This document shows, one piece after another, positions 1 through 5,544 of a stretch of 5,544 nt of DNA. The position numbers and the translations under genes are program-made. The DNA is taken from the NCBI GenBank assembly GCA_045114665.1, contig JBGUKW010000094.1:1-5544 (forward strand), read 5' to 3'. The stretch comes from CADAWZ01 sp045114665. GTDB taxonomy: Bacteria > Vulcanimicrobiota > CADAWZ01. Numbering within the stretch: position 1 is the stretch's first letter; every line of letters starts with the position of its first letter. The notes beneath the pieces are model-generated. The model saw only the letters and a list, made by a program, of their open reading frames with translations. It was not told where the DNA came from and searched no databases.

Positions 1-376
1 CTTCCTTCTTCTTTTGCTTCTTTTCTTTCATCTCGTATTTTTAATCCATATTGCATATATGTTTTCTCCTTCGTAGAAGGAGCTTCATTGCTCCTCTCTT
101 TATACATTGTTCTCTCCTCCTCTTGATTTTTTATAAATTTTACTCGTTCATCAATCATATTAACCAAGGGATTATCAACTTTATCTCCGTTAATATAAGC
201 AAATAGTGCTTCTAAATCAGCATTTACATTTTTATCTTTTTTGCCTTTTGTGGATACACATTACCCTTTTAAATAAATAATCATCTTGAAGTCAATTCTT
301 CCCAAGTTTTTCTTTTTCGCTCTTTAATTTCTGTAGATGTTTCTTTATTTTCAATGTTTATATTCTTTCTATCCAT
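1..376 (-). pseudogene. Rpn-family (PD-(D/E)XK) recombination-promoting nuclease/putative transposase, internally deleted; continues past the left edge
   Basis: Two pieces of one protein family lie in succession in different frames. The first runs from ATG at 376 to TGA at 283-281 (31 aa) and ends in RKRKTWEELT, the conserved opening of Rpn-family proteins just before the 'SDDFMF.KVM' segment. It then breaks off. The second piece is open from 260 to the window edge and contains KGKKDKNVNADLEALFAYI, NGDKVDNPLV, MIDERVKFI and a Lys/Glu-rich tail (RKEAKEEG). This is how the C-terminal half of these proteins looks: an inter-domain strand ending in KG, a helical pair, then a charged repetitive tail. 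Family members are usually about 270-330 aa, so roughly 150-200 residues are missing, including the whole nuclease core with its D...ExK residues. The join, with two stops, lies at about 261-285. Intact members act on DNA and promote RecA-independent recombination; this copy cannot. A promoter and a weak AAGG ribosome site (390-387) survive upstream. Family assignment is from memory of the consensus. Confidence 0.75.
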
Positions 377-400
377 AGCTATAAGACCTTATTTTTTATA

Positions 401-429
401 ATTATACAATATCAAAAATAAAAAAGCAA
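401..429 (-). promoter_or_regulatory. Sigma-70-type promoter in front of the Rpn relic
   Basis: On the minus strand a perfect TATAAT (406-401) lies 17 bases after TTGCTT (429-424), which matches the -35 consensus in its first three bases. The start point would fall near 394, about 18 bases before the ATG at 376. The -35 begins only seven bases after the hsdM stop codon, so this would separate transcription of the downstream gene from hsdRM. No convincing terminator hairpin is seen between hsdM and this promoter. Confidence 0.55.
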
Positions 430-435
430 CATATT

Positions 436-1857
436 TCACGCCTCTACCTCTTCCAATCTCTTTAAATCATTTACAATACTTTGAATCAAATCAATAGCTT
501 CAGAAAGATTTGCAATAGCTTCTTCTGCAGTTTCAATAGGATCGCCCAATTCAACAAAATCTACAGCTTTTTCTTCATGAATCAATCCAAGATCAAGGCT
601 ATTTCCTCTTTCTCTAATTTCATCTATTGTGAATACACTCAAACGCTCATCTTTCACAGAATGCCTATCTTCTGCCGTATATGCTTTTTCAAAATCTGCA
701 AAATGCTCTCTTAATAAAGGTGTTGTCTTACCCAATGAAGGCATATTTGATCTCAAATCATAGAACCAAACTTCTTTCGTATTTCCCTTATCTTCTTTTC
801 CACGAGTGAAAAATAAAACATTTGTCTTTACACCTTGTGCATAAAAGATACCAGTTGGCAGACGAAGAATCATATTTAAATTGCACTTATCAAGTAAATC
901 AGCACGAATTTTTTCTCCATCACCATCTCCAAAAAGGACATTATCAGGGAGTACAACACCTGCTCTTGCTTTTCCGTTTGCTTTTAAACTGCGGTAAATA
1001 TGTTGCAAAAAATTTAACTGTTTGTTTGTTGTTGGATAGGTGAAATCATCACGAGTTGTTCTTTCACCGCCTTTTTTAGTGCCAAATGGTGGATTTGTCA
1101 ACACGAGATCATAATCTTTTAAGTCTTTGCCAACACTTGAAAGAGTATCTCCAAAAATTATTTTTCCTTCTATGCCATGAAGCATTGCATTCATAAGGGC
1201 CAAACGATGTGTATCGTGAACGAGTTCACAGCCTGTAAATGCTTCTTGTTTTTCAAATTTTGCCATATCTGCATCTAAATCGAAAAATTGATCTGTACGG
1301 TCTTTTATGTATTGGCAAGCAGAAATCATAAATCCAAATGTTCCACAAGCTGGATCATTACAGCGTTCCCCAACTTGTGGCTTTAACAAATCTGTCATCA
1401 CATCAATTAAAACACGAGGTGTAAAATATTGACCAGCACCAGATTTTTTCTCATTTGCATTTTTTTCAAGAAGACCCTCATATAAATCACCAAGTCCTTC
1501 TTCACGAGCTGAGAACCAATCCAAATCATTTATGGTTCTAATTATTTTTTCAAGATTTTTAGGCTCATCTATATTTGTAGCAGAACCTTGATATATTTCA
1601 CGGACACGACCTTTAGAATCTTCTCCTAATTTAGTCAAAAGTTCTTTATAAAACTTTTTCAATTCAATGCCACTTTTTACAAGCAAATCATCCCAACGAT
1701 AGCCTTCTGGAATATCATTTTCTGTTCCTGTCTCTTTTGCCATTTTTAAAAACAAAATATATGTTAGCTCTGTTACATATTGATGATAAGTTATTCCATC
1801 ATCTCTCAAAACATTACAAAGATTCCAAAGTTTGTTTACAATATCTGTTGTTATCAT
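436..1857 (-). CDS. hsdM: Type I restriction-modification system, DNA methyltransferase subunit HsdM
   Basis: This is an adenine-N6 methyltransferase that uses S-adenosylmethionine. In a complete type I system two HsdM and one HsdS form the modification enzyme, and HsdR joins to cut unmodified DNA. The 473-aa protein has the helical HsdM N-terminal domain (about residues 5-115), then the N6-methylase domain (about 125-430). Visible motifs are GQYFTPR (142-148), the SAM-binding motif I as NDPACGTFGFM (167-177, with the DPACGT core) and the catalytic NPPF (255-258). The C-terminal stretch, about 428-472, is a charged helix of the kind that contacts HsdS. Length is near the family's usual 480-530 aa and no frame break is seen. 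The start at 1857 is fixed by a GGAGG site and by the four-base ATGA overlap with hsdR, implying coupled translation. By hand count of several lines its GC (about 35%) is higher than that of hsdR (about 28%). Oddly, no hsdS follows: the next gene is an Rpn relic. Confidence 0.95.
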   Translation of the reverse strand: MITTDIVNKLWNLCNVLRDDGITYHQYVTELTYILFLKMAKETGTENDIPEGYRWDDLLVKSGIELKKFYKELLTKLGEDSKGRVREIYQGSATNIDEPKNLEKIIRTINDLDWFSAREEGLGDLYEGLLEKNANEKKSGAGQYFTPRVLIDVMTDLLKPQVGERCNDPACGTFGFMISACQYIKDRTDQFFDLDADMAKFEKQEAFTGCELVHDTHRLALMNAMLHGIEGKIIFGDTLSSVGKDLKDYDLVLTNPPFGTKKGGERTTRDDFTYPTTNKQLNFLQHIYRSLKANGKARAGVVLPDNVLFGDGDGEKIRADLLDKCNLNMILRLPTGIFYAQGVKTNVLFFTRGKEDKGNTKEVWFYDLRSNMPSLGKTTPLLREHFADFEKAYTAEDRHSVKDERLSVFTIDEIRERGNSLDLGLIHEEKAVDFVELGDPIETAEEAIANLSEAIDLIQSIVNDLKRLEEVEA

Positions 1858-4800
1858 GCAATTTGTCCTCCAAAATCATCATAAAGATATACATTTAGTT
1901 CATCTATTATAGATTTTAATCTATCTCCAAAAAGTTTGTTTATTTCTGAACCTTTGAAAGGTTCTTCTTCCAAACTGAAAAGATTAAAAACAGTATCTTT
2001 TTTCAATCTTTTTTCTATTCTCTCTATCCAACTCAATTCTTTTTTTGAGAAATTATGTGATTTTCTCAATTTTTCAATAGCATTAGAAATTCTCTCTTCT
2101 TTGTTCATAAGTAAAGATTTATTTGCATAATGCCTTATTATATTTATTATATCTGATGTTATTTTTTTGCTTGTTGAATCTGAAATTGCATTATTTAATT
2201 TATCAGCAGTAAATCCTATTAAATCTAATTTAGATTCAAGAAATTTTAATTCTTGCCTTGTAAGATCTCGAGGTCTTGTACATACAATATTTAATGCCAT
2301 TTCTTCATCTTTATTTTCATTTAGATACTTTATAAATGATTCAAGATAATCTTCAGGTTTGACACTATCACGATCAACAGAAACAATTTCATCTTTTTTA
2401 TCAGATATTATGATATTGCTATTTTGTCTATTTTTGATTTTATCTAATTTTTTTAATATATCAATATTTTCAAGTAAAATATTTTTAGCCTCTGTTGGTT
2501 TTAAATTTCTGAGGTCTGACACAAAATCTTTTATATCTTTTCCTGTGATGTTTTTAAAATCTGTGTTAAAATCTTCGTCTTTGCAGAAAATTTTTCTGTT
2601 AAGTTTGGCAATAATTTGATTTACTTGATTTTCGAGTTGTTCCTCTGTGTCCATTGCCTCAATACCATCTAAAAGAATTGTCAAAGTAGTATTAGGGTCT
2701 GCTACAATTGGAACCATATTATTATAAGAGTCAAGTTTTTCAAAAATTCCTATAGGATCGTAAACCTCAAAATGGTCTTTTTTGATTTTATCACATTTTC
2801 TCGTCGCTCTTCCTATCATCTGCTCAAACAAAATACGACTTTTTATTGAACGCATAAAAACAAGATTTGTTATTTCAGGAACATCAATTCCAGTTGTCAA
2901 AAGATCAACAGTAACTGCTATATTTGGATAATCTTCATTTTTAAATTTCTTTATTAATTGTTGTATTTTATCTCTGTTACCATCAAAAGATTTACCTGTT
3001 ATTTTCATTATCGCTTCATTATCCAAATTATCTTTTGAATAAATTTCTCTCAATAATCTAACAATAGAATCTGCATGTACATCATTTACAGCATAAATCA
3101 ATGTTTTGCCTTTTTGAGAATTTTTGGGATCGATATTTTTTGAAATATATTCAAGAACTGTTCTTGTAAAATCATCTGTGACTATATTTCTATTAAAATC
3201 TTCTACATCATAATCCAAAATTTCATCTTCTAATTCATCTAATTTACAAGTTTTAGTTTCTCCTGTTTTCTTATTCATAACAGTAACAATATCATCTTGT
3301 TTATAGTGAATACCTTCTAAAGATAGTTTTGTCTTTATTCTGTACGGATTATTATAATCGACAAGATTGCCATCAATTACAGCCTGTTTATATGTATAAT
3401 TATAAACTGGTAAGCCAAAAATAGCCGTAGTATGTTTTGCAGGAGTTGCAGTCAATCCAATACAAACTGAATTGAAATAATCAATAGCTTTTTTGTATTT
3501 GCTTTGAAAATCATCTTGATTGCGATATAATAATTCTTCTTCGCTCATATCTCTATCAAGAGTATATCCCCTGTGAGCTTCATCAACGATAATTAAATCA
3601 TAATCAAAAACAGCAGGTTTTTTAACATTTTCATCATCGTTACTATAGTCAATAGCTTTGACTAAACTTTGGATAGTAGAAATATGAAGTTTTGTCTCCT
3701 TACTCAAATTCAAATCAAATTTTCCCTGTAAAGTCAATCCATGAATATTATATATTTCATTTAGTGATTTTAAATCTTCTATCTTTACATCTTTAAAAAC
3801 ACCTTCTGCCTGCTCTCCAAGAGCTGTACGATCGACAAGAAAAAGAATTCTTTTAAAACGCTTCGACTTTAAAAAGCGGTAAATCATACCAAGTGCAGTC
3901 CTCGTTTTTCCTGTTCCAGTTGCCATAGCAAGTAAAATTCTATTTTTTCCGTCAATAACAGCTTCTTCAACAGATTTTATAGCTTCAATTTGATAATTTC
4001 TCAAATTTAATCCATCTTCATCAACTAAAAAATCATTTGGCATTGATTTTAATTGTTTATTAGCTTCCTCAATATCTATTGAGAGTAATTCTTCTAAATT
4101 TAACGGGCTTGGCCAGCCTTGCAAAGGCTTTTGAGTATTATTTTTATTTCTCAAATCAAGAAAATAAATACCTGATTCTCTTTCAAATTGTTTTAAATAA
4201 GGTCTCCCATTTGCTGAAAATGTAAATGGAACTTTATATTCCCCATATTTATTATATTTTACCTGATTTTCTACAGTATATCCAATTGTTTTTTCAGCTA
4301 CACAAATATTTTTTGAATAATCTTTACATTGCCCATCAATGACAGAATAAATGTCTTTATATTCAGCTTTTGCCTCAATAGTTCCAACTAATCTATCACC
4401 AATAAAAAGAGCATAATCGACATAACCTTTTTTATTATCCTTAGATTTTGTGGGCCATTCAGCTATTGCAATATTTTTACCTCTTTGTGGTCTTACTCCC
4501 TTTGAATAACAAATATTTTTAGTATCAGCTTCCCAACCAACTTCTCTGAGTTGCTGATCGATAATAATTCTTGTTTCTTCCTCACTTCTTATACGCTGAC
4601 TTGCAAATCTTCTTGCTCTTTTCTTTCTTTCTTCTATATCAAGTTTTTCAGAATTTATAGCTTTCTCTTCTTCTTGTTTTACAAGTTCTTTTTCTATTTT
4701 CTCTTCTTTTTGTTTACTATCTTCTCTCGGCTCTGTAAATGTATCTTCTCTATAAAAATCAAGTATATTTTTATCAAAATCTATATGTTCATAATTATAC

Positions 4801-5180
4801 TTACCATATACCTGCATAAACCATTCACAAAGGCTATAAGCCATAACGATTAACGATTTTCCACGCTCTTTATTCTCATAACCTTCATGAATTGCTTTAT
4901 TTCTATTTTTACGCAAAACATGGAGAATATTTACAATCTCATCATCAAGCAATCCCTCGTTCAACAATGTATTTATCTTTATATCCTGTTTATTTTTATC
5001 ATATTCGGCAGATTGAGAAATATTATCAAATTTAAACATCAAATTTACAATGGTTTCACCTATCATGCCTAATTTGATTAAACAGGAATTAGAATCACTA
5101 TAGCAATATTTTTCTGCTAATTTTCCAAAATTAGCTAAAGAAGGAAAAGTATCTTCTAAAAATGCAAAATTTGATTTCAT
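1854..5180 (-). CDS. hsdR: Type I restriction-modification system, restriction/translocation subunit HsdR (EcoEI-like, with N-terminal DUF4145)
   Basis: HsdR is the ATP-driven motor and endonuclease of a type I system. It binds the HsdM/HsdS complex at an unmethylated site, pulls DNA in and cuts far away. Domains in order: a DUF4145-like helical domain (about 1-125); a highly charged, probably coiled-coil linker (about 150-205); a PD-(D/E)XK nuclease with D255, E269-A-K271 and the type I Q284xxxY288 motif; and a superfamily 2 helicase pair. The helicase shows Walker A ATGTGKT (420-426), DEAH (533-536), TATP (577-580), TTGIDVPEI (762-770) and QMIGRATR (787-794). It ends with an EcoEI-type C-terminal domain (about 930-1105), which normally docks on the methylase. 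At 1108 aa it is full length and every motor and nuclease residue I looked for is present, so it should be active if a specificity subunit is available. The start at 5180 has a GAGGA site six bases upstream. It is first in the operon and overlaps hsdM by four bases. Confidence 0.95.
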   Translation of the reverse strand: MKSNFAFLEDTFPSLANFGKLAEKYCYSDSNSCLIKLGMIGETIVNLMFKFDNISQSAEYDKNKQDIKINTLLNEGLLDDEIVNILHVLRKNRNKAIHEGYENKERGKSLIVMAYSLCEWFMQVYGKYNYEHIDFDKNILDFYREDTFTEPREDSKQKEEKIEKELVKQEEEKAINSEKLDIEERKKRARRFASQRIRSEEETRIIIDQQLREVGWEADTKNICYSKGVRPQRGKNIAIAEWPTKSKDNKKGYVDYALFIGDRLVGTIEAKAEYKDIYSVIDGQCKDYSKNICVAEKTIGYTVENQVKYNKYGEYKVPFTFSANGRPYLKQFERESGIYFLDLRNKNNTQKPLQGWPSPLNLEELLSIDIEEANKQLKSMPNDFLVDEDGLNLRNYQIEAIKSVEEAVIDGKNRILLAMATGTGKTRTALGMIYRFLKSKRFKRILFLVDRTALGEQAEGVFKDVKIEDLKSLNEIYNIHGLTLQGKFDLNLSKETKLHISTIQSLVKAIDYSNDDENVKKPAVFDYDLIIVDEAHRGYTLDRDMSEEELLYRNQDDFQSKYKKAIDYFNSVCIGLTATPAKHTTAIFGLPVYNYTYKQAVIDGNLVDYNNPYRIKTKLSLEGIHYKQDDIVTVMNKKTGETKTCKLDELEDEILDYDVEDFNRNIVTDDFTRTVLEYISKNIDPKNSQKGKTLIYAVNDVHADSIVRLLREIYSKDNLDNEAIMKITGKSFDGNRDKIQQLIKKFKNEDYPNIAVTVDLLTTGIDVPEITNLVFMRSIKSRILFEQMIGRATRKCDKIKKDHFEVYDPIGIFEKLDSYNNMVPIVADPNTTLTILLDGIEAMDTEEQLENQVNQIIAKLNRKIFCKDEDFNTDFKNITGKDIKDFVSDLRNLKPTEAKNILLENIDILKKLDKIKNRQNSNIIISDKKDEIVSVDRDSVKPEDYLESFIKYLNENKDEEMALNIVCTRPRDLTRQELKFLESKLDLIGFTADKLNNAISDSTSKKITSDIINIIRHYANKSLLMNKEERISNAIEKLRKSHNFSKKELSWIERIEKRLKKDTVFNLFSLEEEPFKGSEINKLFGDRLKSIIDELNVYLYDDFGGQIA
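1867..1871 (-). promoter_or_regulatory. Ribosome binding site for hsdM inside the end of hsdR
   Basis: GGAGG on the minus strand lies nine bases before the hsdM ATG (1857-1855), within the last codons of hsdR. With the ATGA stop/start overlap it supports both the chosen start and translational coupling of the two subunits. Confidence 0.85.
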
Positions 5181-5186
5181 TTCAAA

Positions 5187-5191
5187 TCCTC
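5187..5191 (-). promoter_or_regulatory. Ribosome binding site for hsdR
   Basis: GAGGA on the minus strand sits six bases before the ATG at 5180-5178 and supports this start. A TATAAA at 5203-5198, with TTGAGA at 5224-5219, could be a promoter. However, the 15-base spacing and the very short leader it would give are poor, so I do not annotate it as one. Confidence 0.75.
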
Positions 5192-5237
5192 AAAAATTTT
5201 ATAGATAGAAAATAGTATTCTCAATTTTCAATTAAAC

Positions 5238-5321
5238 TTAATGTTTTGTTTTATCAACATAAAGGTAATTCTTTAGACGAATATTTTCAAAATGTTGAAT
5301 ACCTATTGGTAATTTTTGCAT
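5238..5321 (-). pseudogene. N-terminal relic of an AAA-ATPase-like / PD-(D/E)XK nuclease (DUF1703-type) gene
   Basis: A 27-codon reading frame from ATG (5321-5319) to TAA (5240-5238) encodes MQKLPIGIQHFENIR, then NYLYVDKT, then KH and stop. This closely resembles the conserved first ~27 residues of the AAA-ATPase-like proteins with a C-terminal PD-(D/E)XK nuclease (consensus of the type 'KKLPIGIQDFEKIRE.NYLYVDKT..IY'). Intact proteins are about 500-580 aa. The following 'SRPRRFGKSL' Walker A region is absent: after the stop come only about 57 bases before hsdR, and those do not continue the family in any frame that I recognise. It is therefore a truncated gene whose remainder was probably lost when hsdRM or other DNA came in. 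It has only a weak purine-rich ribosome site (around 5337-5333). If still translated it would act at most as a short leader ORF upstream of hsdR. The match is from memory and short, but the pattern is distinctive. Confidence 0.7.
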
Positions 5322-5366
5322 ATATTTATTCTCTTATGTTGTTTTAATCAATTTTTTTAAAATAAT

Positions 5367-5395
5367 ATTATAAATTTTCTTTGTGAAAATAAAAA
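5367..5395 (-). promoter_or_regulatory. Possible promoter for the AAA-ATPase relic and hsdR
   Basis: A TATAAT (5372-5367) on the minus strand lies 17 bases after TTTTTA (5395-5390), a weak -35 that overlaps the terminator arm. It would begin transcription near 5360, through the 27-codon relic and into hsdR. In DNA this AT-rich such a match may be chance. It is offered because hsdR needs a promoter in this gap and nothing better is seen closer to it. Confidence 0.3.
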
Positions 5396-5423
5396 ATCCC
5401 CTTCACATAAAAGAGGATTTTTT
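5391..5423. terminator. Bidirectional intrinsic terminator
   Basis: The arms AAAAAATCC-C-CTT (5391-5403) and AAG-A-GGATTTTTT (5411-5423) pair over 12 positions with one C/A mismatch around a seven-base loop, CACATAA. T-rich runs follow on both strands (TTTTTTTGATTTT on plus, TTTTTTATTTT on minus). Read on the minus strand it would stop transcription coming from the transposon end before it enters hsdR, leaving an omega-RNA tail of about 35-70 bases past the element. It separates the IS element from the restriction operon. Confidence 0.65.
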
Positions 5424-5468
5424 TGATTTTATTCTATTTCAATTTTCAAGGTTAAGGATTGACATACT

Positions 5469-5485
5469 CCCCATAAATTTAGGGG
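5469..5485 (-). repeat. Subterminal hairpin of the IS200/IS605 right end
   Basis: CCCC pairs with GGGG, and TAAA can pair with TTTA, leaving an unpaired T at 5473. This is the imperfect palindrome that TnpA would bind and, in RNA, the last hairpin of the omega-RNA scaffold before the guide. A second hairpin upstream, CCTCTA/TAGAGG (5529-5524 with 5515-5510, loop of eight), belongs to the same structured 3' region. Confidence 0.7.
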
Positions 5486-5517
5486 ATTCTGGGATATTAA
5501 CGAACCTTGCCTCTATT

Positions 5518-5544
5518 TTAAATTAGAGGTCTTACGAGTTCTCT
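5518..5544 (-). CDS. tnpB: Possible last codons of tnpB (IS200/IS605 accessory RNA-guided nuclease), partial
   Basis: One minus-strand frame enters from the right edge as RELVRPLI and stops at TAA (5520-5518), about 30 bases before the right-end hairpin. tnpB normally ends here relative to the element's right end, and tails of the type '(Q/G)ELVR' are familiar from TnpB proteins. Only eight codons are visible, so identity and integrity of the gene cannot be judged. Another frame or a tnpB-less element remains possible. Confidence 0.35.
   Translation of the reverse strand, partial: RELVRPLI

Larger units (their letters stand above)
5443..5544 (-). ncRNA. Probable 3' part of an omega-RNA (reRNA) with its guide; 5' part lies beyond the right edge
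   Basis: In IS200/IS605 elements that carry tnpB, an RNA overlapping the 3' end of tnpB and the right end guides TnpB, an RNA-guided nuclease. Its guide is copied from the DNA flanking the right end. Here two hairpins (5529-5510 and 5485-5469) lead to the TCAA boundary, and the following bases, TCCTTAACCTTGAAAA (5458-5443), would be the guide. The terminator at 5423-5391 could end the transcript. Whether the RNA is made depends on tnpB and its promoter, which are not in view. Guide length (16 here) is assumed from known TnpB systems. The call rests on the transposon end being correct. Confidence 0.45.
5459..5544 (-). mobile_element. Right end of an IS200/IS605-family insertion sequence (IS608-like end); body lies beyond the right edge
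   Basis: Read on the minus strand, the segment shows the right-end grammar of IS200/IS605 elements. A GAAT guide tetranucleotide (5489-5486) stands directly 5' of a hairpin, CCCC-TAAATTTA-T-GGGG (5485-5469), whose stem carries one unpaired T (5473). Five bases after the hairpin comes TCAA (5462-5459). In IS608 the right cleavage site is TCAA, its guide is GAAT, and TnpA recognises a hairpin with an extrahelical T. The phrase CCCAGAATCCCC...GGGGAGTATGTCAA also has the look of many ends downstream of tnpB genes. The element would thus end after TCAA at 5459 and extend rightward. These elements move as single strands without target duplication, so no flanking repeat is expected. Confidence 0.75.

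Noticed and set aside
377..435. A remnant of hsdS between hsdM and the Rpn relic
   Set aside because: The gap is only 59 bases, is AT-rich, is occupied by a promoter, and shows no target-recognition or conserved-repeat sequence in any frame.
4551..4853. A 100-aa plus-strand frame rich in Phe, Leu, Ile and Ser, looking membrane-like
   Set aside because: It is the antisense of the Lys/Glu-rich linker of hsdR, which automatically reads as hydrophobic, and it has no ribosome site or family resemblance. The other plus-strand frames of 60-86 aa (481-714, 822-1043, 1936-2619, 4887-5072) are also antisense shadows of hsdM or hsdR.
5198..5224. TTGAGA and TATAAA directly before hsdR as its promoter
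   Set aside because: The spacing is only 15 bases and the transcript would start about ten bases before the ATG, leaving the ribosome site incomplete. Such matches are common in DNA this AT-rich.
1..5544. CRISPR array, tRNA or rRNA genes
   Set aside because: No regularly spaced repeats and no tRNA or rRNA signatures were seen on either strand; the hairpins at the right end are explained by the transposon end.

Overview
The window is AT-rich DNA, and every gene I can support lies on the minus strand. Its core is a type I restriction-modification operon encoding the HsdR translocase/nuclease (1108 aa) and the HsdM adenine methyltransferase (473 aa). The two genes overlap by four bases (ATGA) and look intact. 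Around them is debris of mobile and accessory genes. Low GC, long poly-A/T tracts, GGAGG-type ribosome binding sites, and relics of the Rpn and AAA-ATPase-like/PD-(D/E)XK families suggest an AT-rich, probably anaerobic host bacterium (for example a Firmicute, Fusobacterium or Brachyspira/Treponema-type spirochaete). I cannot name the organism.

Layout, read in the direction of transcription (right to left). At 5544-5459 is the right end of an IS200/IS605-family element with IS608-like end grammar: GAAT guide, hairpin with an unpaired T, and TCAA cleavage site. It probably carries the last codons of tnpB and the 3' part of an omega-RNA (reRNA). A U-tract hairpin at 5423-5391 can terminate transcripts from both sides. 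Next, a 27-codon relic (5321-5238) matches the start of an AAA-ATPase-like/PD-(D/E)XK protein. Then come hsdR (5180-1854) and hsdM (1857-436). A good promoter (429-401) leads into the N-terminal stub of an Rpn-family nuclease/transposase (376-281). This stub is followed out of frame by the C-terminal part of the same family (260 to the window edge), so the gene has lost its catalytic middle.

How they work together: HsdR and HsdM would normally act with a specificity subunit, HsdS, which recognises the DNA site. No hsdS is present in the window, either upstream of hsdR or directly after hsdM, where an Rpn pseudogene lies instead. The system therefore either borrows an HsdS from elsewhere, has hsdS beyond the pseudogene, or is an orphaned pair. 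I do not see a clearly new system. The most interesting points are the missing hsdS, two independent gene relics flanking the operon, and an omega-RNA-type transposon end whose guide would be read from the hsdR leader DNA.
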